From Deltaproteobacteria bacterium (GTDB taxonomy: Bacteria; Desulfobacterota; Deferrisomatia; Deferrisomatales; BM512): a DNA stretch of 64,000 nt. A model generated the notes under the pieces. The model made no database searches. It worked only from the letters and a program-made list of their open reading frames with translations, and was not told where the DNA came from. Each line of letters starts with the position of its first letter. The first letter of the stretch is position 1. Location of the stretch: the NCBI GenBank assembly GCA_030591565.1, contig JAUVAU010000006.1, positions 1-64,000 of the forward strand. The letters run 5' to 3'. Made by a program: the position numbers and the translations under genes. Below are positions 47,432 to 58,847 of this stretch, piece after piece.

Positions 47432-49638
47432 GACCCGTCTCCTTCAGGGGAGCGGAGCCGGGCAAGCCCGTCGCAAAATGGGTGATTGGCGTCCTGTTCC
47501 TTCTCTGGGCGGGACTCACCGCCATGCAGTGGCAACTCTTCAGGGTGGGTGGCGCCGAGTCGGTGACCGAGACCTTTGGCGCGTTCGCCCTGATCAACGT
47601 GAACATCCTGCTATTGCTGTTGCTGGTCTTCCTCACCATGCGCAACCTCGCCAAGCTGGTGCTGGAGCGCAGGAAGGGCATTCTCGGCTCCAAGCTCAAG
47701 ACCCGGCTGGTGCTGACCTTTCTTGCCGTAACCGTTATCCCCACCTTCACGCTTTTTTTGATAAGCGCGGGCTTTTTAGCCAGCTCCATTGATGGCTGGT
47801 TTAGCGTCCGCGTCGATCAGGCGCTTGAGAACTCGTTAAATATTGCAAGGGCCTATTACTCCGCCGAGGAGGCGTCCACAACCGCCTCGGCCAAGTTGGT
47901 GGCCGGGCAGTTGGCGGCGCTGGAGGGGTCGCACGAAAATAATCTGGAGGCGGGGCTTGAAGAGCTGCTTGAACTCTACAGGTTGGACGCTATCAGCATC
48001 TTTTACCCTGACGGCTCGACCGTTGAGACTTTGCGGCCATCCGCGGCCCCACTTTTTGTGGACCCCAACGCCGAGGCTATAAAGAGCGGGTTCAATGGTG
48101 AGGACTCGGCGATGCACATCAGCCAGCCCGACACTGACATCTTGAGATCTATCGTCGCGGTCAACTCCCCCGACGGAGGCAGCGTCACCGCCGTCGTTGT
48201 GGCCGACCGCGCGATCTCCATCAGCTCTTTTCGCAAAATGCAGGAGATTACCAAAGGGTATGAGGAGTATCGCCAAACCGAACACCTGCGGGTGGCCATC
48301 AAGGCCAGCTACATCTTCCCGCTGCTCATAGTTGCATTGCTGATAATCTTCGCCGGCACCTGGTTCGGCTTCCATCTTTCCAGGACACTTACCGAACCCA
48401 TTGGCGCGCTGGCCGACGCAACCCAGCGCATAGCCAGCGGAGATATGGACTTCCAGCTCGACCTTGAGACACCCGATGAGCTTGGCACCCTGGTCAAATC
48501 ATTCAACATGATGACCAGGGATCTCAGGCAGAGCCGGGAAAAGGTGGAGGCTGCGCGCCAGACGCTCACCGAGGCCAACACCGAGCTTGAGTCGTGGCGC
48601 ATATATATGGAAACGGTTATGGACAAAGTGACCGCCGGTGTGGTGGGCACCGACATCAACGGTGACATAACCACCATAAACCCGGCCGCCATGGAGATGC
48701 TGGGGGCTGACGAGGACGTGCGGGGCAAACCCTATACCGAGGTGTTGCCACCCGAGGCGCTGGGTGTTTTCGAGTCACTGGCGGATGAAAAACGAAAGAA
48801 GAGGAGCGACTTCATACGCCGACAGATACATCTTACGGCGGGAGGCATCAGCCGCACCGTCATGGTCCATCTCACGACGTTGAGGGACGCCGATGGCAGG
48901 GCGTCGGGCACCGTGACCGTGCTAAACGACTTGACCGATCTGGTCAAAGCGGAGAGGGCGCAGGCGTGGCGAGAGGTCGCCAGACGCGTGGCCCATGAAA
49001 TCAAAAATCCACTGACCCCCATTCAACTCTCGGCCCAAAGGGTGCGGCGTCGTTACAGCGATCTTTTGGAGGAATCGGAGGGGGATGCGCTCGATGAAGC
49101 CACGCGCACCATCATCGCCCAGGTGGAGGGGCTAAAGCAGCTGGTGAACGAGTTCAGCCGGTTTGCGAAGATGCCTGAATCCAAGCCGGTGCCGGTGGAC
49201 TTGAATAAGATCGTCGAAGAAGTGGTAAGTCTGTACAGACCGGCGCACTCCGATATAACCTTTCAGCTGCGCGTGGACGAGACGATCCCCACAGTCGAGA
49301 TGGACCCGGAGCAGATAAAACGCACGGTGGTGAATTTGCTGGATAACGCCGTCAGCGCCCTGGAGGGTGAGGAGCACGGTTTTATAGAGGTGGATACGCA
49401 GCACGAGCCCCATCGGCAGATGGTCAGAATGGTGATCTCCGACAATGGCCCAGGGCTGACACCCAAGGCGAGGGAAAGCTTGTTCGAGCCATACTTCTCC
49501 ACCAAAAAAGGCGGCACGGGGCTGGGCTTGTCCATTGTAAAATCCATAGTCGCAGATCACAGGGGCTACATTAGAGCAGTCGACAATAAGCCCAGGGGGA
49601 CGAGATTCATTTTGGAGTTCCCACTTCCCGGAGCATGA
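47386..49638 (+). CDS. NtrY-like membrane sensor histidine kinase (HAMP, PAS, HisKA, HATPase)
   Basis: VARRVAHEIKNPLTPIQLSAQRVRRRY, ISDNGPGLTPKARESLFEPYFSTKKGGTGLGLSIVKSIV. Confidence 0.95.
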   Translation: MASPAGTQKHIPDPLRPVSFRGAEPGKPVAKWVIGVLFLLWAGLTAMQWQLFRVGGAESVTETFGAFALINVNILLLLLLVFLTMRNLAKLVLERRKGILGSKLKTRLVLTFLAVTVIPTFTLFLISAGFLASSIDGWFSVRVDQALENSLNIARAYYSAEEASTTASAKLVAGQLAALEGSHENNLEAGLEELLELYRLDAISIFYPDGSTVETLRPSAAPLFVDPNAEAIKSGFNGEDSAMHISQPDTDILRSIVAVNSPDGGSVTAVVVADRAISISSFRKMQEITKGYEEYRQTEHLRVAIKASYIFPLLIVALLIIFAGTWFGFHLSRTLTEPIGALADATQRIASGDMDFQLDLETPDELGTLVKSFNMMTRDLRQSREKVEAARQTLTEANTELESWRIYMETVMDKVTAGVVGTDINGDITTINPAAMEMLGADEDVRGKPYTEVLPPEALGVFESLADEKRKKRSDFIRRQIHLTAGGISRTVMVHLTTLRDADGRASGTVTVLNDLTDLVKAERAQAWREVARRVAHEIKNPLTPIQLSAQRVRRRYSDLLEESEGDALDEATRTIIAQVEGLKQLVNEFSRFAKMPESKPVPVDLNKIVEEVVSLYRPAHSDITFQLRVDETIPTVEMDPEQIKRTVVNLLDNAVSALEGEEHGFIEVDTQHEPHRQMVRMVISDNGPGLTPKARESLFEPYFSTKKGGTGLGLSIVKSIVADHRGYIRAVDNKPRGTRFILEFPLPGA

Positions 49639-49641
49639 CAG

Positions 49642-51009
49642 ATGAGCAGCAGGATACTCATAGTAGATGACGAGCAGGCCATACTTCGCAGCCTGGCCAA
49701 TATCCTCGAAGATGAGGACTACGAGGTGGTCACGGCGCTGAGCGGCGAGGAGGGGCTGGAAAAAGCCGAGGCCGAGGACCCCGACCTCATAATGCTCGAT
49801 GTCTGGCTTCCGGGGATTGACGGTATTGCGACCCTTGGCCTCCTGAAAGAGAAATTCCCCGCGCTGCCGGTCCTGATGATGAGCGGCCACGGGACGATTG
49901 AGACGGCGGTAAAAGCCACCAAACTGGGAGCGTTCGACTTCATCGAAAAGCCGCTCAACCTGGACAAGGTCCTTCTGGAGGTTGAGCAGGCGCTGAGCAC
50001 CAGCAAGCTGCTACAAGAGAACCTCTTCCTGCGTGACCTGGCCGTTAGCAGCACGGAAATGGTCGGCGACTCCAGGACGATGAAGGAGCTTCGTGAGCAG
50101 ATTGCAATCGTCGGCCCCACACGCGCTACGGTCCTCATCACAGGTGAAAACGGCACGGGCAAGGAGCTGGTGGCAAAGGCTGTGCATGGGTCCTCCAAGC
50201 GCAATGACGCCCCCTTCGTGGAAGTCAACTGCGCGGCGATACCTGAAAACCTGATTGAGAGTGAACTGTTCGGCCATGAAAAGGGCGCGTTCACCGGCGC
50301 CACCAACCGCAGACGGGGCAAGTTTGACCTCGCCGATGGCGGCACGCTCTTCCTCGACGAGATCGGCGACATGAGCCTGCCCACCCAGGCAAAAATCCTG
50401 AGAGTGCTTCAAGAGATGCGTTTTGAGCGCGTGGGCGGCAGCCGCACCTACGACGTGGACGTGCGCATCATAGCGGCGACCAACAAGGACCTTGAGCGTG
50501 AGATAAAAGAGGGGAAGTTTCGCGAAGACCTCTTCTTTCGGCTAAACGTCATACCCATACACGTCGAACCGCTCAGGAACCGTCGTGAGGATATCCCGCT
50601 CCTCGTGCGCCACTTCGTCAAGTTGAGCGGCGCAGAGCATCGGCGCGATAGTTTGGCGGTGGACACAGATGTCATCCGCCTTCTCCAAAACTACGAGTGG
50701 CCCGGCAACATCCGGGAGCTTGGAAACGTGGTGGAACGCATGGTGATACTATGCACCGCCGACACGATCAACACCGATCAGGTCCCCGCGATGATAAAGG
50801 GCGTGCCTGCCAAACCGGCAGTTTATGACCAGTTGGCCGACGGACCGATAAAAGAGGCCAGACGAAATTTTGAAAAACGCTTTATAACCAATAGCTTGGA
50901 GAAAAACGAGTGGAACGTGACCCAGACCGCGTCGTCGATCGGAATGGACCGTTCCGCCTTATACAAAAAGATGAAGGAGTTGGAAATAGAGGCGCCCGCC
51001 TCCCAGTGA
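49642..51009 (+). CDS. NtrC-family sigma-54-dependent response regulator
   Basis: ILIVDDEQAILRSL, LITGENGTGKELVAKAVH, ELFGHEKGAFTGA, GTLFLDEIGDM, C-terminal Fis HTH. Confidence 0.97.
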   Translation: MSSRILIVDDEQAILRSLANILEDEDYEVVTALSGEEGLEKAEAEDPDLIMLDVWLPGIDGIATLGLLKEKFPALPVLMMSGHGTIETAVKATKLGAFDFIEKPLNLDKVLLEVEQALSTSKLLQENLFLRDLAVSSTEMVGDSRTMKELREQIAIVGPTRATVLITGENGTGKELVAKAVHGSSKRNDAPFVEVNCAAIPENLIESELFGHEKGAFTGATNRRRGKFDLADGGTLFLDEIGDMSLPTQAKILRVLQEMRFERVGGSRTYDVDVRIIAATNKDLEREIKEGKFREDLFFRLNVIPIHVEPLRNRREDIPLLVRHFVKLSGAEHRRDSLAVDTDVIRLLQNYEWPGNIRELGNVVERMVILCTADTINTDQVPAMIKGVPAKPAVYDQLADGPIKEARRNFEKRFITNSLEKNEWNVTQTASSIGMDRSALYKKMKELEIEAPASQ

Positions 51010-51121
51010 CTTTTCTCCAGCCCCCGCTGGGTGAAAAAACCTCACAGCTCCACTGAAAAAAAAGCCCCTTTGGGCCGTTCCTCGGGCTTTACAAGGTGTC
51101 TTGCCCATGTTATAACCTGCC

Positions 51122-51153
51122 CCCACACTTCGGTACGAGTCGTACAAAGTGGG
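51122..51153 (+). promoter_or_regulatory. Nested hairpin in rimP leader
   Basis: CCCACACTTCGGTACGAGTCGTACAAAGTGGG directly upstream of rimP; structure inferred by eye. Confidence 0.45.
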
Positions 51154-51183
51154 TTTTCACACCCGCTTTTTTTGTTTTTTGGA

Positions 51184-51666
51184 ATGGAAGTAAAAATTTT
51201 AAAACTGAAAGTCCATGAGATTGTAACGGAAGTTGCGGAATCGATGGATATCGAGATCGTCGAGCTACGCATGCTTGGTGGGGATGGCGGACGCTACACG
51301 GTACAGGTGTTGGCTGACCGGCCCGGCGGCATAACGATTGACGAGTGCGCCAAGCTCAGTCGCGAATTGTCGCCCCATCTGGAAGTGGCCGATATCATAC
51401 CCGCTGCCTACGTCCTGGAAGTGTCCTCCCCGGGATTAAGGCGGCCGCTCACCAAGCCCTCGGACTTTGACAGGTTCAAGGATCAAAAGGTCGGCATTAC
51501 GCTGCGCGGGCTATTGGATGGCCGCAAAAGATTCAGGGGCGTGAACCTTGGCCTGGACGAAGATGGAAAAATCGTGTTGGAAGTGGAAGATTCCGGCGGT
51601 CAGCTCCATTTGGCCTGGGACGATATCGAGAAGGCCAACCTCGACCCCGAAATAAAGATCAAATAA
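51184..51666 (+). CDS. rimP: Ribosome maturation factor RimP
   Basis: LSRELSPHLEVADIIPAAYVLEVSSPGLRRPL; precedes nusA; ORF track start 51031. Confidence 0.95.
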   Translation: MEVKILKLKVHEIVTEVAESMDIEIVELRMLGGDGGRYTVQVLADRPGGITIDECAKLSRELSPHLEVADIIPAAYVLEVSSPGLRRPLTKPSDFDRFKDQKVGITLRGLLDGRKRFRGVNLGLDEDGKIVLEVEDSGGQLHLAWDDIEKANLDPEIKIK

Positions 51667-51737
51667 CTTTTACTTTTCTTATGGAACCAAAGCCCGCCAC
51701 ATGGCGCGGGCCGGATAAAAGAGATCTGGTACTGAAT

Positions 51738-53288
51738 ATGATAGAAATGAACCGTGTAATCGACCAGGTGGTGAGGGAAAAGGGCATCGAACGCGAAGTG
51801 CTCATTGATGCACTGGAGCAGGCGATGGTCACCGCAGCCAGGAAAAAGATGGGCAACCGGAATCTGGAAGCCCACTTCGACGAAGAGACCGGCAACATCA
51901 ATATCTACGAATACATGACTGTGGTCGAAGAAGTCGAAGACTCCTACACCGAGATCAGCATTGAAGAGGCTCGGGAAAGCCTCGACCCCGCTTGTGAAGT
52001 GGGCGATGAGTTGGGCGTGACCGTTGATGCCGGCGACTGGTCGAGGATCACCGCACAGGTGGCCCGCCAGGTGATAATCCAGAAGGTACGCGAAGCGGAA
52101 CGCGAACTGATCTACACCGAGTTCATCGACCGCAAGGGCGAGATCATAAATGGCACCGTTCAGCGTATGGAAAAGGGCGACATCATCGTCAACCTTGGCC
52201 GCACCGACGCCGCGTTGCCCTACGCCGAGCAGATAAGAAGCGAGAACTACCGCCAGGGCGACCGCATCAGGGCGCTGCTTTTCAAGGTGCAGAAAGAATC
52301 TCGCGGGCCGCAGCTGCTGTTGTCGCGCACCCACCCCGATTTCGTCAAAAAGCTCTTCGATATTGAAGTGCCCGAAATACGAGAAGGCGTCATCGAGATA
52401 AAAGGGTGCGCACGCGAACCCGGCGAGAGAGCCAAGATAGCGGTGGTCAGCCATGATAAAGATGTCGATCCGGTGGGCGCGTGTGTGGGTATGCGCGGCT
52501 CCAGGGTCCGCGGCGTCGTCCAAGAGCTTCGCGGCGAACGCATCGACATCGTGGTGTGGGATGAAGATCCCGCCCAGTACGGCGCCAACGCGCTCCAGCC
52601 CGCGCAGATCGCAAGGGTGCTCATCGACGAGGAAGAGACCGCAATGACGGTCATCGTCGCCGAAGACCAGCTAAGCCTCGCAATCGGGCGGCGCGGCCAA
52701 AACGTGAAGCTTGCCGCCAGGTTGATGGGGTGGAAGCTCGACATTATCAGCGAAGAAGAGAGCAAGAAGCGCGAAGACCAGAAACACAAGATGCTCCAGT
52801 TGACCGGTATGGACCCCTTCAAGGTTGCCCATCTGGCGCGCATCGACGTGCACGGCCTGGGTGAACTCTCCACGGCTTCTCCCGAACTGATTGCCGAGGT
52901 GCTTGAAATAACCGCCGATGAAGTGGATGCGCTGAAAAAAGAAGCCACGGAGGCTTACGAAGCCGAAATTATCGCAGCGACCGGCGGGGAGGGCGAAGAG
53001 GAAGCTGAAGCTGAAGCTGAAGCCCAGGCCGCACAGGAAGAGGGTGCTGAGGGTGATGACTCCTCCCAGACACCGGAGGAGGTTGCGGTTGAAGCAGCCC
53101 AAGAGGTTGAAGAAGTCGATGCTGACGACGCAGCCAAAGAGGCTGACGCGGTTGAAGAAGTCGATGTTGACGATGCGGCCAAAGAGGCTGACGCGGTTGA
53201 AGAAGCCGACGCAGTTGAAACAGATAATGAGAAGGTAGCCCAAGCCGAAGAAGTTGAAGGCGGCGAGGGCGAGGACACCGAAGAGTAA
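51738..53288 (+). CDS. nusA: Transcription termination/antitermination protein NusA with acidic repeat tail
   Basis: GACVGMRGSRVRGVVQELRGERIDIV, LAIGRRGQNVKLAARLMGW; ORF track start 51681. Confidence 0.97.
   Translation: MIEMNRVIDQVVREKGIEREVLIDALEQAMVTAARKKMGNRNLEAHFDEETGNINIYEYMTVVEEVEDSYTEISIEEARESLDPACEVGDELGVTVDAGDWSRITAQVARQVIIQKVREAERELIYTEFIDRKGEIINGTVQRMEKGDIIVNLGRTDAALPYAEQIRSENYRQGDRIRALLFKVQKESRGPQLLLSRTHPDFVKKLFDIEVPEIREGVIEIKGCAREPGERAKIAVVSHDKDVDPVGACVGMRGSRVRGVVQELRGERIDIVVWDEDPAQYGANALQPAQIARVLIDEEETAMTVIVAEDQLSLAIGRRGQNVKLAARLMGWKLDIISEEESKKREDQKHKMLQLTGMDPFKVAHLARIDVHGLGELSTASPELIAEVLEITADEVDALKKEATEAYEAEIIAATGGEGEEEAEAEAEAQAAQEEGAEGDDSSQTPEEVAVEAAQEVEEVDADDAAKEADAVEEVDVDDAAKEADAVEEADAVETDNEKVAQAEEVEGGEGEDTEE
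53106..53219 (+). repeat. 45-bp in-frame tandem repeat in nusA C-terminus
   Basis: GTTGAAGAAG units start at 53106, 53151, 53196; encodes EEVDxDDAAKEADAV. Confidence 0.9.
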
Positions 53289-53349
53289 ATTTTATATTGG
53301 AACCCCACAGGCGATAAGTATCACCGAGCGCCTGCACAGGATGGATTGA

Positions 53350-55839
53350 ATGGCTAAGGTTCGCGTATTTGAAGCGGCTAAAGAGCATGAGCTGGATGTC
53401 CAGGAGCTTCTGGGCGTCCTGAAGAAAAATGGCGTGAAGGTGCGCAGTCACATGTCACCCGTCGATCAGGAAGATCTTGATCGCGCCGTTGAAGTGCTGG
53501 GCAAAAAGGTTGCCGAAGACAAGAAAACCACGGACGCAAGTGAACCCAAACTCATGGTCCGCCGCAGGAAAAAGGACCAGCCCGCCGTAGATGAAGAGGC
53601 GGAGGTTGCGACCGCTGAGGGTGTGGGTGAGGGTGAGGAAGAGCCGGCCAAAGCTGCAGAGGCGACCCCTGAAGCGGAGGCAGAACCCCAGCAGGAGGCC
53701 GCAAAAGAAGCGCCGGAAGAGGCCGGGAAAGAGGCTGGGGAAGAAGAGCCCGCCGCCGAGGCGGCTGCTGGTGAAGCCAAGAAAAAAGTTACCAAAAAGG
53801 CGGGTAAAAAGGCGGGTAAAAAGGCCAAAGACGAGGCCGCCGAAGAAAAGCCTGCTGAAGAAAAACCAGCTGAAGAGGACAAGGAGTTCGGACTCAAAGT
53901 CGTCCGGTTCATCCGTCCCGAAGACCAGCCTAAAACGTTCACCCCGCCTGCCTACCCCATGACCAAGAATGAGCGTGAAGCGCGTCGCGCCGAGCGCAAG
54001 GCCAAGAAGAAGAAGGGCAGGAGAGTCGAGAGGGTCGACAGGCAGCAGCGCTCCAGCCAGAAAACCCAGATCACCGTACCCAAGGCGATCAAGCGCCGCA
54101 TCAAGATCAGCGATGTCATCACCGTCGCCGAGCTGGCCAAGCGCATGGGCGTCAAATCGACCGAGGTCATCAAGGCGCTGATGGCCCTTGGCATCCTGGC
54201 TACGATCAACCAGCTTCTTGACGCGGACACCGCCTCCCTCGTAGCTGACGAGTTCAGCTACGAGGTTGAGAACGTGGCCATGAACGAGGAGGAGATACTC
54301 AACCGCGAGGAGGACAAGCTCGAAGATATGCAGCCCCGTCCGCCGGTTATCACGGTGATGGGCCATGTCGATCACGGCAAGACCTCCTTGCTGGACGCCA
54401 TAAGAGAGACCCGTGTCGCCGCCGGCGAAGCTGGCGGGATTACCCAGCATATCGGCGCATACAAAGTTTCCACCAGCCGGGGAACGCTGGTCTTCCTGGA
54501 CACCCCCGGCCACGAAGCGTTCACCGAGATGAGGGCCAGGGGAGCCAAGGTCACCGACATGGTCGTCCTTGTCGTCGCGGCCAATGACGGCGTTATGCCC
54601 CAGACGGTGGAGGCGATCCACCACGCTGAGGCAGCTGGAGTGCCGATCATCGTGGCGATCAACAAGATGGACCTGCCCGATGCCAGCCCCGACAGGGTCA
54701 AGCGTGAACTCTCAGAGAACAATCTTGCCCCCGAAGATTGGGGTGGCGAGGTCGTGTGTGTCCCTGTTTCCGCCAAGAAGGGCGACGGAATCGAGGACCT
54801 GCTTGAGATGGTCGCGCTCCAGGCTGAGATGCTGGAGCTGACAGCCAACCCCGATAAGATGGCGGCTGGCGTCGTCGTCGAAGCGCGCCTCGATCGTGGC
54901 CGTGGCCCGGTTGCCACCGTGCTGGTTCACGAGGGCACCTTGAAACTTGGCGACGTGGTGCTGAGCGGTATGAAATATGGCCGCGTGCGAACACTTACCG
55001 ATGACATCGGCAAAAGGGAAAAGGAAGCGACTCCCGGCACCCCGGTTGAGATTACGGGGCTGGACGGCGTGCCCAAGGCGGGCGATGTGTTCGTCGTGGT
55101 GGACAACGAACGGGTTGCGAAGGATATCTCCTCCAAGCGAGTTGATAAGACCCGCGAGACCGAGATGGCCCAGGCCAGTAGGATGTCGCTCGATGATCTG
55201 CACGAGCGGATCGCCGAGGGCGACATCAAGTCATTGCGCATCATCGTCAAGGGCGACGTGCAGGGCTCGGTTGAAGCGCTGGCCCAGACGCTCATCAAAC
55301 TCGCCACCGACGCGGTCAAGGTGGAAGTCATCCATAAAGCAGCCGGCGGCATAACCGAGTCGGATGTAAACCTCGCCATCGCCTCCGAAGCCATCATAGT
55401 CGGCTTCCATGTCAGGGCCGAGGCCAAGGCGGCGGCGCTTGCAAATAATACCGGCATCGACGTCCGTCTCTATGATGTAATTTACGACGCCACCGACGAC
55501 GTGAAAAAGGCGATGGCCGGACTGCTCGCACCGACGATCAAGGAAGTAGAGCTTGGTCGGGTCGAAGTTCGCCAAATCTTCCGCGTGACAAAAATTGGTG
55601 TCATCGCAGGTTGTTACGTAACCCAGGGGATTGTGCAGCGAAACGCGCATCTTCGACTTGTCCGCGACAGCATAGTCGTCTACGAGGGTTTGCTTTCCAG
55701 CCTGAAGCGTTTCAAAGACGACGCCAAGGAAGTTCGCGAGGGCTTCGAGTGCGGCCTGTCTATTCAGGATTTTAACGACATCAAGGTCGGCGACGAGATA
55801 GAATTCTTCAGGATCGAAGAGGTCGCGGCCACGCTGTAG
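53350..55839 (+). CDS. infB: Translation initiation factor IF-2
   Basis: [47 protein letters not shown]. Confidence 0.98.
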   Translation: MAKVRVFEAAKEHELDVQELLGVLKKNGVKVRSHMSPVDQEDLDRAVEVLGKKVAEDKKTTDASEPKLMVRRRKKDQPAVDEEAEVATAEGVGEGEEEPAKAAEATPEAEAEPQQEAAKEAPEEAGKEAGEEEPAAEAAAGEAKKKVTKKAGKKAGKKAKDEAAEEKPAEEKPAEEDKEFGLKVVRFIRPEDQPKTFTPPAYPMTKNEREARRAERKAKKKKGRRVERVDRQQRSSQKTQITVPKAIKRRIKISDVITVAELAKRMGVKSTEVIKALMALGILATINQLLDADTASLVADEFSYEVENVAMNEEEILNREEDKLEDMQPRPPVITVMGHVDHGKTSLLDAIRETRVAAGEAGGITQHIGAYKVSTSRGTLVFLDTPGHEAFTEMRARGAKVTDMVVLVVAANDGVMPQTVEAIHHAEAAGVPIIVAINKMDLPDASPDRVKRELSENNLAPEDWGGEVVCVPVSAKKGDGIEDLLEMVALQAEMLELTANPDKMAAGVVVEARLDRGRGPVATVLVHEGTLKLGDVVLSGMKYGRVRTLTDDIGKREKEATPGTPVEITGLDGVPKAGDVFVVVDNERVAKDISSKRVDKTRETEMAQASRMSLDDLHERIAEGDIKSLRIIVKGDVQGSVEALAQTLIKLATDAVKVEVIHKAAGGITESDVNLAIASEAIIVGFHVRAEAKAAALANNTGIDVRLYDVIYDATDDVKKAMAGLLAPTIKEVELGRVEVRQIFRVTKIGVIAGCYVTQGIVQRNAHLRLVRDSIVVYEGLLSSLKRFKDDAKEVREGFECGLSIQDFNDIKVGDEIEFFRIEEVAATL

Positions 55840-55852
55840 CAGGAGGCGCCCA

Positions 55853-56140
55853 TTGGTAGTGGGAGTTTTGACCATAAAGTTTCGCCTGCACGGAGTCACG
55901 AGCCTGAAACAGAAGCGCTCAATCCTGCGGCGTATCATAAACCGCGTTAAAAATAAATTCGAGATCAGTACTGCCGAGGTTGGAGAGATGGACGCGCACA
56001 CCAGCGCGATCATCGGCTGCGCGGCTGTCTCCAATGACGCAAGGCTTGCAAATTCGATCCTCGACAAGGTGGCCGATTTCGTCGAGCAGCTTTACCTTGC
56101 CGAGATAGTGGATACGCAGATCGAAATCATCCACGTGTGA
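55853..56140 (+). CDS. ylxP: DUF503/YlxP-like protein
   Basis: LHGVTSLKQKRSILRRIINRVKNKFEISTAEVGEMD. Confidence 0.88.
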   Translation: MVVGVLTIKFRLHGVTSLKQKRSILRRIINRVKNKFEISTAEVGEMDAHTSAIIGCAAVSNDARLANSILDKVADFVEQLYLAEIVDTQIEIIHV

Positions 56141-56153
56141 GCGGATAATACAG

Positions 56154-56495
56154 TTGAGTAGATTACGCACCAAAAGAGTGAGCGACCTGATAGTCCGGGA
56201 AGCAGCCGCCATACTTCTAAGCGACGTGAAGGATCCGCGCATCGGTATCATCACCTTGACCGGAGCCGACGTGAGCCCGGACCTCAGGAACGCCAAGGTC
56301 TACTACACTGTCATAGGCGATGATAAGGTGCGCGAAAACACCGCCGTGGGTTTGGCGCGTGCAGCCGGATATATTCGCAAGGAGCTGGGCAGCCGCCTGG
56401 AGCTTAAAAGTACGCCCAGTATTACCTTTGCCTACGACGAATCCATTGATCGCGGTTTCAGGATCACAGAGCTCCTTGGTAGCGTGAAAAAATGA
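56154..56495 (+). CDS. rbfA: Ribosome-binding factor A
   Basis: RTKRVSDLIVREAAAILLSDVKDPRIGIITLTGADVSPDLRNAKVYY; TTG start. Confidence 0.94.
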   Translation: MSRLRTKRVSDLIVREAAAILLSDVKDPRIGIITLTGADVSPDLRNAKVYYTVIGDDKVRENTAVGLARAAGYIRKELGSRLELKSTPSITFAYDESIDRGFRITELLGSVKK

Positions 56496-57463
56496 CAGAC
56501 GACATACGTTTAAAAGCAATAGCCAAAGCACTCGGCGAGGCCAAAACGGTCCTCGTTCTCTCCCATAAAAATCCCGATGGCGATGCTATCGGCTCCACCC
56601 TGGGCCTTGGCGCCGGGCTGCGCCGACTGGGCAAGCAGGTTGACATGGTCAACATCAGCGGCGTGCCGGAAGCGCTTAAGTGGATACCGGGGTCTGAGCT
56701 GATTACCAGCGAACCCAAACCCTTCGCCGAGTATGACGAGGTCGTGATCCTGGACTGCGGGGAGCTGGAGCGCACCGGCTTCGACACAATCTCGCCTGCA
56801 CCTGACAAGCCGGCGATAATCATCGACCACCACCCTGGCGAGATGGTGGAGGCCACCGATCTGATAGACATAGAAGCCGCCGCCACCAGCGAATTGATCT
56901 ACTACCTGCTCGGCGAGATGGGTGCGGAGCTCTCCGCCGATGGTGCGACCGCGCTATACGTGGCGCTCTTCACCGACACCGGCGGATTTCAATTCTCCAA
57001 CACCGACCAGGACGCCTTCACTATGGCGTCGGGGCTGAAAAAATGCGGTGTCGATCCGGCTTTTGTCGCTTCCATGCTCTTTGAGCAGGAGAACCCTGCG
57101 CGGATCAGATTGCTGGCGCTGGCGCTTTCAACCCTTCGCCTCTCCGATTGCGGGAAGCTGGCTTCGATCTTCGTCGATACCGAGATGTTCGATATCACCG
57201 GGACAACCTCCGAGGACACCGACGGGTTTGTGAACTACCCGCGCTCAGTCGAGGGAGTCGAGGTCGCCATTCTCATCAAGGAGGTCGGGGAGAACTACCA
57301 CCGGCTGGCGCTTCGCTCGCGCGGCAGGGTCAACGTCTCCGCGATAGCTTCCGAGCTGGGCGGCGGCGGGCACCACAACGCCGCAGGCGCACATGTCACA
57401 GCCGACCCGGATACGATCTTCGAGATGATTCTCGAAAAAGTACTCTCTTCCTTGCCCAACTGA
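56492..57463 (+). CDS. nrnA: DHH-family phosphoesterase (NrnA-like oligoribonuclease/pAp phosphatase)
   Basis: LSHKNPDGDAIGSTLGL, IIDHHPGEM, GGGHHNAAGAHV. Confidence 0.94.
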   Translation: MTDDIRLKAIAKALGEAKTVLVLSHKNPDGDAIGSTLGLGAGLRRLGKQVDMVNISGVPEALKWIPGSELITSEPKPFAEYDEVVILDCGELERTGFDTISPAPDKPAIIIDHHPGEMVEATDLIDIEAAATSELIYYLLGEMGAELSADGATALYVALFTDTGGFQFSNTDQDAFTMASGLKKCGVDPAFVASMLFEQENPARIRLLALALSTLRLSDCGKLASIFVDTEMFDITGTTSEDTDGFVNYPRSVEGVEVAILIKEVGENYHRLALRSRGRVNVSAIASELGGGGHHNAAGAHVTADPDTIFEMILEKVLSSLPN

Positions 57464-57497
57464 TCGGGCACGATACCCATGAACCAGATGCCAGATA

Positions 57498-58394
57498 ATG
57501 ACTGACAATGACCGCTGGGGCCTGCTGCTCGTAGATAAGCCGATCTCGATCACCTCCCACACGCTGGTCAACCGCATCCGCAGGCAGCTTGGAATAAAGA
57601 GGGTCGGGCACGCGGGGACGCTGGACCCGATGGCCTCGGGGTTGATGCTGGTGGGTATCGGCAAGGCGACGCGCCTCCTTGAATATCTGGTGGGGTGCGA
57701 TAAGACATACATGGCCACCGTGAGGCTTGGGGTGAGGACCGAAACCCTTGATCGCGAGGGTGAAGTGGTGGAGGAGCGAGATGCTTCTTCGGTCACCAGA
57801 GCGATGGTGGAAGGGGTGCTGGAGGGTTTCAGGGGGTTGATAACCCAGGTGCCGCCGCGCCACTCGGCCATCAAGGTGGGAGGCGTCCCCCTGCACAGGC
57901 GCACCCGCAGGGGCGAAGATGTTGAGCCTCCACCCAGGGAAGTTACGATACACCGGCTGGAGCTGACCGCCTTTGATCCTCCCCAATTCGAGTTGGAGGT
58001 GGATTGCACCAGCGGCACCTATATCCGCTCGCTCGCCAATGACATTGGCGAGGCGCTGGGCACGGGCGCAACCCTTTGGGGACTTAAAAGAAGCGTGTGC
58101 GGTCGATTTTCACTGGAAGATGCCGCGACCCTTGGTGAGCTCGAAGAGTTGGGCGAAGAGGGGTGGGGGAAATTACTTCGGCCACAGGTGATGGTGGAAG
58201 GGCTCCCCAAGCGTGAGCTCACCCCCGAGGAGGTAGCCACAATAAGCAACGGCGGCAGGATTAGTGGCAGGAGGGGGGGGGAAGACAATATGGTTGAAGA
58301 GGGTGAAACCGTCCTGATCGGACCCGATGGTGAGTTGGTCGCCCTTGCGGTGGTCGATGGCGACCAACTGAAACCCCGAAAAGTCTTTGTCTGA
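57498..58394 (+). CDS. truB: tRNA pseudouridine-55 synthase
   Basis: [47 protein letters not shown]. Confidence 0.97.
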   Translation: MTDNDRWGLLLVDKPISITSHTLVNRIRRQLGIKRVGHAGTLDPMASGLMLVGIGKATRLLEYLVGCDKTYMATVRLGVRTETLDREGEVVEERDASSVTRAMVEGVLEGFRGLITQVPPRHSAIKVGGVPLHRRTRRGEDVEPPPREVTIHRLELTAFDPPQFELEVDCTSGTYIRSLANDIGEALGTGATLWGLKRSVCGRFSLEDAATLGELEELGEEGWGKLLRPQVMVEGLPKRELTPEEVATISNGGRISGRRGGEDNMVEEGETVLIGPDGELVALAVVDGDQLKPRKVFV

Positions 58395-58569
58395 GCACAG
58401 TTTAAAAGTGTTTCACATCTTTACGGACTCAAGAAATTGTGGTAGATATACGAGTTCTTCGCGGCTGGCGTCTTCTGCCTTATCCAGAGAGCGCTTAACG
58501 AGGGCCGCGCTAAAAAACGACACCAAACAAAAGCGGAAAACAATAGAGAGAGTACCTGGAGGTTTCAAG

Positions 58570-58839
58570 ATGGTTATGCTGGCAGAAACAAAGTTGGAAG
58601 TCATTGATGAGTACAAGCTGCACGAAGGCGACACAGGCTCGCCCGAGGTTCAGATTGCACTGCTCAGTGAGCGTATCACCTATCTCACCGAACATTTCAA
58701 GACCCACAAAAAAGACCACGCTTCCCGTCGCGGGCTTTTGAAGCTCGTCGGTCAGCGACGTCGTCTTCTTGATTACTTGAAGAGTAATGAGATCAGCAGG
58801 TACCGCGCCATTATCGAACGCCTGGGAATCCGCAAGTAG
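58570..58839 (+). CDS. rpsO: 30S ribosomal protein S15
   Basis: [56 protein letters not shown] track start 58387. Confidence 0.98.
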   Translation: MVMLAETKLEVIDEYKLHEGDTGSPEVQIALLSERITYLTEHFKTHKKDHASRRGLLKLVGQRRRLLDYLKSNEISRYRAIIERLGIRK

Positions 58840-58847
58840 TCAGCCGT

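Noticed and set aside
47386-51009. NtrY/NtrC-like pair as an unusual regulatory system
   Set aside because: Ordinary two-component sensor kinase and sigma-54 regulator arrangement
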